Below, in pieces: positions 1 to 7,757 of a DNA stretch of 11,188 nucleotides. Within the stretch, counting starts at the first letter, position 1, and each line of letters begins with the position of its first letter. The notes under the pieces are model-generated. The model worked only from the letters and a program-made list of their open reading frames with translations. It was not told the origin of the DNA and searched no databases. The position numbers and the translations under genes were made by a program. The stretch is from an uncultured Collinsella sp. (GTDB lineage Bacteria; Actinomycetota; Coriobacteriia; Coriobacteriales; Coriobacteriaceae). The stretch covers positions 1 to 11,188 of the forward strand of contig UREZ01000060.1 in assembly GCA_900547025.1 (NCBI GenBank), given 5' to 3'.

Positions 1-113
1 CGCGCCTTGGTTTGGCGGCGCGTTCTGGCGTGGCCACAATCTGGTTTGATGGCGCGCCCTGGTTTGGCGGCGTTGACGGCGTGCCCTGGCGTGACGGAGC
101 GTCCTGGCGCGGA
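1..113. repeat. Degenerate tandem repeat, unit about 18 bp
   Basis: Six imperfect units can be laid out at 1-18, 19-36, 37-52, 53-70, 80-97 and 98-113, with a 9-bp partial unit at 71-79. The consensus is close to CGCGCCCTGGTTTGGCGG. Positions 1-20 and 53-72 match at 19 of 20 bases. The array runs off the left edge and stops just before the methyltransferase stop codon. In one plus-strand frame each unit encodes a Trp-containing hexapeptide, but that frame continues antisense into the methyltransferase and I do not call it a gene. No terminator-like T run is visible here. Confidence 0.7.
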
Positions 114-116
114 CCG

Positions 117-761
117 CTAGCCCTTTCGCGCGACCAGATGCGCGCGGAATCCCTTCTGTGCCTCGAGCTTGAGCGGGGTGAGCCCGGATTCCTCGACGAG
201 CGCGCGTAGCTCGGACAGCTTGAGGATGCGCACGTCGCCATGGCCCAAGAGGCGTGCCAGCGGTAGCTCGATGTTGTTCATGAGCCAGACCGCGACATCG
301 TTCGAGGTATAGTCGCGAAGGACCAGTCGCCCGCCGGGACGAAGGACGCGTGCCACCTCGGCGAAAAACCTCTCCGGATGCGGGTAGTGGTGGAAGCTGT
401 TAGAGCAGAGCACGGCGTCGAAGCTCCGGGGCTTGAAGGGCAGTGCCTCCGCGTCTCCGACGACAAAGCTGACGTTATCGAGCTGCTTTGCCCGGGCGAC
501 GTCGATCATCCCGGGTGTGAGGTCGAGTCCAGTCAAGTGCTTGCTGGGGTACCGGGCGTGGAGCAGTTCTAGGACGGCTCCGGTTCCACAGCCCACGTCG
601 AGCGCGTCCTCGAACGGTTCGAGCTCAAGCTCCTCGAGCATTTGCGGATAGTCGTCCTTGCACATCTCGTAAATGCCGGCATGGCCGGATTCGTAGACCT
701 TTGCCGCCTCGGTGAACTCCTTGATGGAGAGCTGCTTGAGCTCCTCTGCCGATCTTGCCAT
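117..761 (-). CDS. Class I SAM-dependent methyltransferase (Methyltransf_11 / UbiE-like)
   Basis: A 214-residue cytoplasmic methyltransferase that should transfer a methyl group from S-adenosylmethionine to an unidentified small-molecule acceptor. The Rossmann signature is complete: motif I LDVGCGTGA at residues 54-62, an acidic GLD at 78-80 to bind the ribose, GDAEALPF at 102-109 (motif II/III region), FDAVLCSNSFHH at 114-125 and RPGG at 141-144. The length is normal for a single-domain Methyltransf_11 protein. I chose ATG 761 because AGGAG lies 5 nt upstream and the fold starts just after it; the frame stays open to 983 but that extension overlaps the neighbouring gene and has no domain. 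It lies 119 bp downstream of the FtsX-type permease on the same strand, beyond a strong hairpin, so it may be transcribed separately or by read-through. The family is certain; the substrate is unknown. Confidence 0.9.
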   Translation of the reverse strand: MARSAEELKQLSIKEFTEAAKVYESGHAGIYEMCKDDYPQMLEELELEPFEDALDVGCGTGAVLELLHARYPSKHLTGLDLTPGMIDVARAKQLDNVSFVVGDAEALPFKPRSFDAVLCSNSFHHYPHPERFFAEVARVLRPGGRLVLRDYTSNDVAVWLMNNIELPLARLLGHGDVRILKLSELRALVEESGLTPLKLEAQKGFRAHLVARKG

Positions 762-830
762 GGGTCTCCTTCTGTTCGGGGAAGTCTGACGTTGCACGCG
801 TTTGCCCACGTCGGGCCTGGCGGGCAAATA

Positions 831-868
831 ACGCGGGGGCACCCTTCCTTCGGTTCGTGCCCCCGCGT
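831..868 (-). terminator. Strong hairpin, probable terminator of the MacB-like ABC operon
   Basis: Bases 831-842 and 857-868 form a perfect 12-bp GC-rich stem with a 14-nt loop that contains a C(TTCG)G motif. It starts 12 bp past the permease stop codon on the minus strand. Downstream on that strand the sequence is TATTTG, only a short T-rich tail, so termination may be incomplete and allow some read-through into the methyltransferase. Confidence 0.65.
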
Positions 869-880
869 GTGGGCGGTTCT

Positions 881-3547
881 CTATTCCTGGACCTTCAGCG
901 CCTCGGAGAGGCTCACGCGCTTGACGGAGCGCGTGTGCAGCAGCGCCACGACCAGGTAGGTCGCAAAGCCAATGCCGACACATGCCGCCATGGACCAGGC
1001 GGGCACGTAGATCTCGATATTGCCGTTATAGGCGAGCAGCATCGAGCGGAAGATGGCCGTGAGCGAGCCAATAATGACCGGCAGGCTCAGCACGAGCGAC
1101 GCCGCCACGCACAGCGTGATCGAGCGGATGTACAGATGCGAGATCTCGCTATCGCGATAGCCAAAGACTTTCATGTAGCTGATCGAACGGGCGCTGTGGT
1201 CGATCACCGCCTTGGTCAGCAGGTACATAAACAGCAGGAAGATGAACACCGCGAGCCCGATCATCATTCCGATCATTTTGCTCATCATGCCGATGAACTG
1301 GTCGCCCACGGCCCGCATGTCGTCGGGCGTGGTGTCGCCGGCAAAGTAGCGAGCATCGAGGTCGAGCTTCTCGTCGCTCACATAGCCGTTAAAGTAGGCG
1401 GCGTCGTTGCCGAACAGCTCGTTAAAGTCGTCGATACTCATATAGATATTCATGTCCGACTTGGAGCCCCAGGCACAGTCCTTGCCCGCGTACTCAAGGG
1501 AATAATGCTCCCCCTCGTACTTGTCGATGAGCGTGACCTTCTGGCCCTCGCTCCAGCCAAACTTGTCGAGCAGGCCGCCGCCAAAGACGACGCGCCCATC
1601 GCCAACGTTGAGGTCTTTCCAATAGCGCGAATCGGGCGAGATGCCGTAGACGGAAATCGTCTCCTCGCCATTACCATCGCCGCGGTCGTATTGCAGCTGG
1701 TAAACGGCATATTTCTCGGTCTGCGCAATCTTGTCTGCACCGTTATCGGTCGTGTTAACCGGGTGAATGTCGTCGTTGTCAGTGTCGATCTTAGAGGCCT
1801 TGTCGATCAGGTCGATAGCCTCGTCGCGGTTGCAGCCGAGGGCATCGGCAAGATCGTCAAGGCGCGCGTAAAGCGCATCCTTCTTGTCCTGGACCTTGGC
1901 GAGCGCGTCCTGCACTGCGGCCAGGCTCTCGGCAGACGGAGATGCGGTCGCGGCATCAGCTGCCGTCTGCGCCGCATCGGCCACGTCGTCAAGCTCGTCA
2001 TCGGCATCTTGGGCGGCGGTGAGGAGCGCACCGTCCACCGACTGCAGGCGCTCGAGTGCCGACCACTGCTCGCGCTCCTCGGCAGTGCCCTCGAGCTCCA
2101 GCGGCGCCTTGAGCGTGTACTGGTGTTCGGCGACCAGGCTTGTCTCGAGGTTGTCCGCATAGTGCGTCATCGTGGGCAGGATCGCCAGGCCAAAGAGCAT
2201 CAGCAGCGAGGCAAACGCAATGCCCACAAAGAGCGTGGCGAAGTTACCCAGGTTACGCAGGAAGATACGCAGGCGGAAGCGGGAAACAAAACCCATGCGC
2301 TCCGGCAGCTGCAAGCCGCGCTTGGTGCCCGATTTGCCGCTCGCCTCGTGGCGAAGAAACTGCAGCGGCGTCTTGCCCATCTTGCGAAGCAGGCCCACCA
2401 GCGTGATGAGAATGAGCGCGGCGGCGGGAACCACGGCACACTTCACAAAGATCTCCCAGCTCCAGTACACCTGGAAAGGTGGCAGGCTGTACGAACCGTA
2501 ATAGAGGCTGCGCATGGGCTCGGTAAAGAACACAACTCCGAGCGCAGTGCCCAAAAGCGCCGCGACCACGCCCACGATAGCGGGAAGCGCAAGGTAGTGC
2601 AGCACGATCTCGCGTCGACGATAGCCGCTGGCGAGCAACGTGCCGATGATGGCGCTCTCCTCCTCGATGGTGGCGTCGGTAAGGACCACAAAGACAAACG
2701 CCATGATCACGATGATGATGTCGAGCAGCGTCATCCACATCATAGAGTCGCCGTCCACGTCGTCGCGCGCATAGCCAATGCCCTGGTTGGAATCGGCGTC
2801 GATCAGATCGTCCACGCGCGCATCGGCGTCGGTCAGCGCCTCGACCATATCTTGCTCGGCGTCAATGCGGTCCGCGGTGGGGAGGTCGCGATCGGTAAAG
2901 GTGAAGGAGTAGGTGTAGGCGGGTGCGCCACCGGCATCCTCGAGCGCGGCAAAGCCGCCATCGGTGACCTCGGCCACGCCGTACGTGATGGTGTTCACCG
3001 TAAAGTCCGAATTGTTGAGGAACAGCGCCTGGATATCGGGCTGGGTCATGATGCCGCAGATGGTATAGGTGCGGCCCTCGAGCTCAACCTCATCGCCCAC
3101 GGCAAGGTCGTTGTTGGTGGCAAAGACACGGTCGATGGCCACCTCATCGTCCGTCTTGGGCTCCTTGCCCTCACAGTAGGACGCGATATCGACCTTGGTG
3201 CGGTGCGCATAGGTGCGCAGCGTGCGCTTGGTGCCATCGTCGCCGGCGGTCTTTTTGATGACGGCGTCAATGGAGAAATTCTTATAGAGCGTGACGCCGC
3301 CGACGTCACTGGCGGCATCCTCGGCGGCCTTGAGCTGGTCGTCGGTAGCCTCGAAGGAGGTGGTCACGCGGCCGTCCTCAATCGTGTACGCATCGCGCAT
3401 GTCGTCGATAAGGCAGCCGATGGAATGCGCTGCGAGCAAAAAGCCCGAGGTGAGAGCGATGCTTCCGCACATAAGCAAAAAGATGCCCAGGTACTTGCCG
3501 ATATTGCGGCGCAGCTCGCGCGGGAGACGTTTTGCGAGAGGTGTCAT
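881..3547 (-). CDS. ABC transporter permease, duplicated FtsX domains (MacB/LolCE-like)
   Basis: An 888-residue membrane subunit of a MacB/LolCDE-type ABC system. Predicted TM segments lie near residues 20-40, 270-290, 317-341, 368-387, 436-457, 757-780, 808-829 and 852-872. This gives a 1+3 / 1+3 pattern, that is, two FtsX modules in one chain, with FtsX domains at about 272-395 and 760-882. The external region between the first TM pair (41-269) resembles a MacB periplasmic-core domain. The second external region (458-756) begins with an Ala/Asp-rich helical stretch (about 486-588) that looks like a coiled coil. Such proteins couple ATP hydrolysis to mechanical work on envelope substrates (lipids, peptides, drugs); the substrate here is unknown. 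I chose ATG 3547, 8 bp after the ATPase stop, with GGTAGGCGG upstream. A TTG at 3562, overlapping the ATPase stop, is possible but has no clear ribosome-binding site. It is co-transcribed with the ATPase. Confidence 0.92.
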   Translation of the reverse strand: MTPLAKRLPRELRRNIGKYLGIFLLMCGSIALTSGFLLAAHSIGCLIDDMRDAYTIEDGRVTTSFEATDDQLKAAEDAASDVGGVTLYKNFSIDAVIKKTAGDDGTKRTLRTYAHRTKVDIASYCEGKEPKTDDEVAIDRVFATNNDLAVGDEVELEGRTYTICGIMTQPDIQALFLNNSDFTVNTITYGVAEVTDGGFAALEDAGGAPAYTYSFTFTDRDLPTADRIDAEQDMVEALTDADARVDDLIDADSNQGIGYARDDVDGDSMMWMTLLDIIIVIMAFVFVVLTDATIEEESAIIGTLLASGYRRREIVLHYLALPAIVGVVAALLGTALGVVFFTEPMRSLYYGSYSLPPFQVYWSWEIFVKCAVVPAAALILITLVGLLRKMGKTPLQFLRHEASGKSGTKRGLQLPERMGFVSRFRLRIFLRNLGNFATLFVGIAFASLLMLFGLAILPTMTHYADNLETSLVAEHQYTLKAPLELEGTAEEREQWSALERLQSVDGALLTAAQDADDELDDVADAAQTAADAATASPSAESLAAVQDALAKVQDKKDALYARLDDLADALGCNRDEAIDLIDKASKIDTDNDDIHPVNTTDNGADKIAQTEKYAVYQLQYDRGDGNGEETISVYGISPDSRYWKDLNVGDGRVVFGGGLLDKFGWSEGQKVTLIDKYEGEHYSLEYAGKDCAWGSKSDMNIYMSIDDFNELFGNDAAYFNGYVSDEKLDLDARYFAGDTTPDDMRAVGDQFIGMMSKMIGMMIGLAVFIFLLFMYLLTKAVIDHSARSISYMKVFGYRDSEISHLYIRSITLCVAASLVLSLPVIIGSLTAIFRSMLLAYNGNIEIYVPAWSMAACVGIGFATYLVVALLHTRSVKRVSLSEALKVQE

Positions 3548-3555
3548 GGCGCCGC

Positions 3556-4269
3556 CTACCAATCGAGCTCGGCAGCCGCAACGGGCGACTCGTTGAGCTC
3601 GTCCTCGACGATGCGCCCGTCGCGCAGGCGCAGCACGCGATTGGCCATGCGGGCGATGGCGGCATTGTGGGTGACAATGATGATGGTGCAGCCGTAGGTG
3701 CGGTTGACATCTTCCATGAGCTGCAAGATTTCCTTGGACGTCTTATAGTCAAGCGCACCCGTGGGCTCGTCGCACAGCAGCAGGCCCGGGTTTTTGACGA
3801 GCGCGCGACCGATGGCGCAACGCTGCTGCTGGCCGCCCGAGACCTGGCGCGGGAACTTGTTGCGATGTTCATAGAGGCCCAGCGAGCGCAGCAGCTCGTC
3901 AATGTTGAGCGGGTTTTTGGACAGGTGCGCCGTGACCTCGATGTTTTCCTTGATGGTGAGATCGGGCACCAGGTTGTAGAACTGGAAGACAAAGCCCAGC
4001 TCACGGCGGCGATACTCACCCAGGTCGGCGGCGTTGAGCGTGGTGAGGTCGCAGCCGTCCACCAGAATAGAGCCGGCGTCGGCATCCTCCAGGCCGCCGA
4101 TCAGGTTGAGAAAGGTCGACTTGCCCGAGCCCGAGGGACCCAGCATGACGCAGATCTCGCCGCGGTTGATGGACGCGTCGATGCCATCGAGTACCGTCAG
4201 GCGCGCATCACCGTCGCCGTAGTGCTTTTTGAGATCCTTGACCTGGACGTAGGCTTTCTTCGTCGCCAT
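3556..4269 (-). CDS. ABC transporter ATPase, MacB/LolD family
   Basis: A 237-residue nucleotide-binding subunit that pairs with the downstream FtsX-type permease. All catalytic motifs are intact: Walker A GPSGSGKST at 44-52, Q-loop Gln96, signature VSGGQQQR at 143-150, Walker B LLLCDEP at 163-169 and switch His201. The SGGQQQR signature and the length are typical of the MacB/LolD/YknY group. Three in-frame ATGs compete: 4293, 4281 and 4269. I chose 4269 because family homology begins there and a GGGGGG tract lies 4 nt upstream; 4281 has a better-spaced GAGG (6 nt) and would add four residues. The gene precedes the permease with an 8-bp gap, so the two form an operon. A 105-130 bp gap separates it from the ABC-2 operon upstream. 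Confidence 0.93.
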   Translation of the reverse strand: MATKKAYVQVKDLKKHYGDGDARLTVLDGIDASINRGEICVMLGPSGSGKSTFLNLIGGLEDADAGSILVDGCDLTTLNAADLGEYRRRELGFVFQFYNLVPDLTIKENIEVTAHLSKNPLNIDELLRSLGLYEHRNKFPRQVSGGQQQRCAIGRALVKNPGLLLCDEPTGALDYKTSKEILQLMEDVNRTYGCTIIIVTHNAAIARMANRVLRLRDGRIVEDELNESPVAAAELDW

Positions 4270-4398
4270 ACTACCCCCCATTGTTAGCCTCATACTACTT
4301 TATGAACGTAATAGTAAACCTTGGCGAACTATTTTTGGGCGAGAGTGGGGATTTGTTTCAAGACTAGTCGTTGGGGACGTTCTTGAATGACCAGGTGG
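4270..4398 (-). promoter_or_regulatory. Gap before the MacB-like operon; weak promoter-like boxes
   Basis: This gap separates the ABC-2 operon (ending at 4399) from the MacB-like ATPase. On the minus strand TACTAT (4316-4311) and CATAAA (4303-4298) resemble -10 boxes, but neither has a convincing -35 box. The leader contains the 8-mer GTAGTATG twice, exactly 24 bp apart (4298-4291 and 4274-4267), and each copy carries an in-frame ATG. A promoter is plausible because of the A/T-rich leader, but I cannot define it. Confidence 0.3.
4357..4387. repeat. Small inverted repeat behind the ABC-2 operon
   Basis: TTCAAGA (4357-4363) and TCTTGAA (4381-4387) form a perfect 7-bp inverted repeat around a 17-nt centre that includes the palindrome GACTAGTC (4361-4368) and TTGGGGACG. 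It starts 12 bp beyond the ABC-2 stop codon. No T run follows it on the minus strand, so it is a weak terminator candidate. It could equally be a small dispersed palindromic repeat. Confidence 0.45.
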
Positions 4399-5604
4399 TT
4401 AGGCGCGGGATTTGGCGCGTGAGAGGGCCAGACCTACGGCGGCAATGGCGGCGGCGAAGAGCACCGTGACGCCCAGATCGCAGGCGATGTCGCTCAGCAC
4501 GGCAGACGTCAGATCCGAGGCAAGTGCCTTGCTGATCGCATCGTTCACCCAATATGTCGGCACAAAGTGCGCCACGGTCTGCACGGCCGAGCCCATGAGC
4601 GACAGCGGCATCCAGGCACCGCCCAAAAACGTCATGAGCATGCCGAGTAAGTTGCCCACGCCGTTGAGCAGCTCCTCGCGCGCACCCAGGCTCGACAACG
4701 CAAAGCCAACGGCCAGCGGCGTGCACGCCAGGGCAAACGTCGCCGCCAGCGCCAGACACACACGACCCGCGCCGACCTCGGCAACCGCGCCGGCAAAGCC
4801 CACGACGCCCATCATACTCGACACGAGCCAAATGCAGACGGTGAGCACGGCGGCGGCCGCAAACACGGCAAGCGAACGCTGACGCTCGGAGACCGGGCTG
4901 GCATCCATGCGGCGCACGCGCTCGGGCTCGTTCATGCCCGAGAACACCAGTCCCACCGACACGATGACCGACGAGATAATCGCGTACGCGCCAAAGTTGA
5001 AGTACGACTCGAGCGTGGCGGCAGCAGTCGAGTCGACCTTGACCTGCTCGATCTGGACCTCCGCGCGCTTTGCAGCGGCATGCTCGGCGGCCTTGGCAAC
5101 GTCGCCGTTAGAAGCAGCGGGCTCAAGCGCCGCCGCAGCGCCCGCGAGCGAGATCCAGCGCGAGGCCTCGGCAGACGAAAGCGCCGCCGCCATGGTGCCG
5201 GCACCGTAGGTCACATCGAGCTTGGGCAGGGACTCCCCCACGCGGGCGGCTGCAACGAGGTCGTCCTCAAACCCCTCCGGGATAAAGAACACGCAGTCGG
5301 CGCTGCCCTTGGCACTATTGCTCTTGGAGAGCGCGTCCGCAAGATCGTACGTGTCATCGCCGATGCCCGTGACCAGCTCAAAACGCGAACCCAGATGCTT
5401 GGTAAGCGCACGCGAAAGGTCGCTGCCGTCGCGGTCGACCACGATCACGTTGGCATCGTAGGGCTTGTACTCGGTGAGCTGCGACGAGTTCCAGCTCACC
5501 GAGGCCGCGATGAATACGCCCATGAGCGAAATGAACACCGTGTAGATGATCAGGTAGAATGGGTGCGCCAGCGCCATGCGAAGCGCGGTCTTAAAGGTGC
5601 TCAT
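4399..5604 (-). CDS. ABC-2 type permease, second subunit (ABC2_membrane_3-like)
   Basis: A 401-residue integral membrane protein, last gene of the ABC-2 operon. It has an N-terminal TM segment at about 14-36, a large external domain at about 37-203 (rich in Ala near 135-185), and then hydrophobic segments near 205-224, 246-273, 282-305, 315-340 and 374-394. This is the usual plan of the ABC2_membrane_3 family: one TM, an external domain, then five TMs. It should form a heterodimeric pore with the product of the gene before it, driven by the ATPase encoded at 6788-7726. I chose ATG 5604 because GGAAGGAG lies 5 nt upstream. The start is inside the preceding gene and overlaps it by 14 bp, which suggests translational coupling. 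An ATG-less extension to 5619 is unsupported. The transported substrate is unknown. Confidence 0.9.
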   Translation of the reverse strand: MSTFKTALRMALAHPFYLIIYTVFISLMGVFIAASVSWNSSQLTEYKPYDANVIVVDRDGSDLSRALTKHLGSRFELVTGIGDDTYDLADALSKSNSAKGSADCVFFIPEGFEDDLVAAARVGESLPKLDVTYGAGTMAAALSSAEASRWISLAGAAAALEPAASNGDVAKAAEHAAAKRAEVQIEQVKVDSTAAATLESYFNFGAYAIISSVIVSVGLVFSGMNEPERVRRMDASPVSERQRSLAVFAAAAVLTVCIWLVSSMMGVVGFAGAVAEVGAGRVCLALAATFALACTPLAVGFALSSLGAREELLNGVGNLLGMLMTFLGGAWMPLSLMGSAVQTVAHFVPTYWVNDAISKALASDLTSAVLSDIACDLGVTVLFAAAIAAVGLALSRAKSRA

Positions 5605-6778
5605 AGCGGCTCCTTCCAAAGATCAGCGTAGCGGCGGCGACAAACACCAGCGTCATGAGGACCAGCGCGCCGGCGCGAACGGCAAAAGGTCCCAAGTCTT
5701 CAAAGAAATACAGGCGGTTGAACATGTCGCAGATAAGCTTGACGGGGTTGAGCCAGCACTCAGCCGGGCAGGCGCGGGCGACGTCGTCGGCAAGCGCCAT
5801 CGCTGGCTCGCCGTAGAGGCCGGCGAACAGGGCGCACGTAGTGGCAAAGCCCGTGAGGATGCCAGACTTGGACGCCTTGCCGCCCTTAACGGGAAGCGTG
5901 CCCACAAAGAGTCCCAAGCCCGTGGCGGCAAGCGCGGAAGCGGCGCCGCCCACCAAACACAGCCCCTCGCGCCCGCCAAAGTCGACGCCCACGACCAGGC
6001 GCACGTAGCCGATTGCGATCGCCATCGAGGCGAAGGAAACCAGCCACGAGCCGACAAAGATGCCGGCCAGCGACGCCGTCTTGGAAAGACCGCCCACGCA
6101 GCGACGCGCGCCGAGGCCCGACAGATTGGGTTGTAAATCGACGACGCTCAAGGCGGCAAACTCGGCAGACATCATCGCGACCAGACCAAAGAGCGCATAG
6201 TAGTAGATGACCGTGCCATCGGGCGTGGTGCGTGTCAGGCTTACGCGGCGGGTTCCGCCCTCGAGCGACAGGGCGCGCGCAACCGCCTCCGGGTCGGCGA
6301 GCGCCGCCGGGTTGTCCTGGGAAATCTGGCGCATGAGCTCGGCATTTTGCGTATACGAGCTTGCCACCGTCTCCAGAATGCTGCGGTCGGTGAGCACGGA
6401 CGAGGCACGCGAGCTGTCGTAGCTCGATAGCAGTGTGAGCTTGGGTACGCCTGCGTCGTCGACCGTATAGATGCCCGCAACCTCACCGGCCTTGAGCGCG
6501 TGGTCCGCGGCGGCCGCGTCGTCGCACTCGTGGATCTCGAGCAGCTGATCGTCGCTCTCCTTGGCAAGCGACGTCGCCACGTCCTTAAAGGTCGAGGCGT
6601 CCCAGGCCTCGTCCGCTATGACGGCAACCGGCACCGGGTCGACCGTGCCGTCGGAGCTCAGATTCGCAAACATAAACATGAACATCGTGGAAAGCGCGAT
6701 GGGAAAGAGAGCGCCCCAGACCCACGTACTCGGTCGGCGCAGCAGCGTCTTGACCGTAATGATAATGGTGTTGAACAT
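5591..6778 (-). CDS. ABC-2 type permease, first subunit (ABC2_membrane_3-like)
   Basis: A 395-residue membrane protein with the same plan as its downstream partner: TM1 at about 18-40, an external domain at about 41-188, and a hydrophobic C-terminal half with segments near 190-213, 234-263, 272-294, 306-323 and 367-388. Between the last two lies a loop, roughly 325-365, with two cysteines (337 and 341). Neighbouring paralogous permeases in one operon normally act as a heterodimer. ATG 6778 has GGGGG five nt upstream and comes 9 bp after the ATPase stop. Its 3' end carries the ribosome-binding site and start of the next permease. The family is secure by topology and context; the cargo cannot be inferred. 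Confidence 0.9.
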   Translation of the reverse strand: MFNTIIITVKTLLRRPSTWVWGALFPIALSTMFMFMFANLSSDGTVDPVPVAVIADEAWDASTFKDVATSLAKESDDQLLEIHECDDAAAADHALKAGEVAGIYTVDDAGVPKLTLLSSYDSSRASSVLTDRSILETVASSYTQNAELMRQISQDNPAALADPEAVARALSLEGGTRRVSLTRTTPDGTVIYYYALFGLVAMMSAEFAALSVVDLQPNLSGLGARRCVGGLSKTASLAGIFVGSWLVSFASMAIAIGYVRLVVGVDFGGREGLCLVGGAASALAATGLGLFVGTLPVKGGKASKSGILTGFATTCALFAGLYGEPAMALADDVARACPAECWLNPVKLICDMFNRLYFFEDLGPFAVRAGALVLMTLVFVAAATLIFGRSRYEHL

Positions 6779-6787
6779 GGCTGCCCC

Positions 6788-7726
6788 CTAGTCGCGCAGC
6801 TCGCGGCCGGTGATCTCGAGGAACACGTCGTTGAGGGTCGGCGGCTCGGAGTAGATGCGGCCGAGCGGTACATCGTACGAGCGCAGCGCGTCGAGGATGT
6901 CGGTCAGGTTATGCGGGCTCGCTTCGCACGAAAACGTGAGCCGGCCCGCCGTCGCCGCCAGGTCCAGGACATGCGGCAGACTCGCGACGACAGCGAGTGC
7001 CGCACTCGGCACCTCACCGACCTCGATTACGATCTTCTCGCCCATCTGGATCATGCGCTTGAGCTCGTCGTTGGTGCCCTGCGCCAGCACGCGCCCGCCA
7101 TCCATGATCATGATACGACTGCAAATCTGCTCGACTTCCTCCATGTAATGGCTGGTATACACCACCGTGGCGCCCTCGTCGCGCAGACGGCAGATGCCCT
7201 CCAGGATGGCGTTACGGCTCTGCGGATCGACCGCCACCGTGGGCTCGTCAAAAAAGATGAGCTCGGGCTTGTGCGCGATACCGCAGGCAATGTTGAGGCG
7301 ACGCGCCAGGCCGCCCGAAAGCTTGCCGGGGCGGAACTTGGTAAAGTCGCCCAGACCGACAAAGTCGATTGCCTCGTCCACCAGCGCGCGGCGGCGTTTG
7401 CGGTCGCCTACGTAGAGGCTGCAGAAATAGTCGATGTTCTCGCGCACCGTGAGTTCGTCAAACACCGCCACCTGCTGCGGCACCACGCCAATGCGGCGCT
7501 TAAGGTCGTAGCGGGCGGGCGTCATGGGCTCGCCAAACAGCTCGATGGTGCCCTTGTCGTAGGCAAGCAGCTGCAGGATGCAGTTGATGGACGTGGTCTT
7601 GCCCGAGCCGTTGGGACCGAGCAGGCCAAAGATCTCGCCGGGGGCGATGTTCAGGTTAAAGTGGTCGAGCGCGATAAGATCGTCGTAGCGCTTGACGAGG
7701 TTTTCGACATGGACGATGTCTGTCAT
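6788..7726 (-). CDS. ABC-2 exporter ATPase (CcmA/DrrA/NatA-like)
   Basis: A 312-residue nucleotide-binding protein that powers the two permeases downstream. Motifs are complete: Walker A GPNGSGKTT at residues 37-45, Q-loop at Gln84 (VVPQQ), signature LSGG at 136-139, Walker B LIFFDEP at 156-162, D-loop VDP at 166-168 and switch His193 in TSHYMEEVE. The C-terminal 90 residues form the extra domain usual in DrrA/CcmA-type ATPases of multidrug, antibiotic or Na+ exporters. I chose ATG 7726, where homology starts and AAGGG lies 7 nt upstream. The open frame continues 22 codons to 7792, but that part looks like leader DNA. It is the first gene of the operon and divergent from the sensor kinase, which implies control by that two-component system. 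Confidence 0.93.
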   Translation of the reverse strand: MTDIVHVENLVKRYDDLIALDHFNLNIAPGEIFGLLGPNGSGKTTSINCILQLLAYDKGTIELFGEPMTPARYDLKRRIGVVPQQVAVFDELTVRENIDYFCSLYVGDRKRRRALVDEAIDFVGLGDFTKFRPGKLSGGLARRLNIACGIAHKPELIFFDEPTVAVDPQSRNAILEGICRLRDEGATVVYTSHYMEEVEQICSRIMIMDGGRVLAQGTNDELKRMIQMGEKIVIEVGEVPSAALAVVASLPHVLDLAATAGRLTFSCEASPHNLTDILDALRSYDVPLGRIYSEPPTLNDVFLEITGRELRD

Positions 7727-7757
7727 GAGGCGGCCCTTCTGTTGCTTGCGGCCCGGT

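Noticed and set aside
12..209. A plus-strand frame with repeated Trp-containing hexapeptides
   Set aside because: The repetition comes from the 18-bp DNA repeat, and the frame continues antisense into the methyltransferase. It could be reconsidered only if it extends to the left.
755..3697. A 980-codon plus-strand open frame
   Set aside because: It lies antisense to the FtsX permease along almost its full length. Its product is rich in His, Arg, Val and Asp in a way typical of the reverse strand of a GC-rich gene, with no recognisable domain.
3532..4287. A 251-codon plus-strand open frame
   Set aside because: It mirrors the MacB-like ATPase on the opposite strand and shows no family motif.
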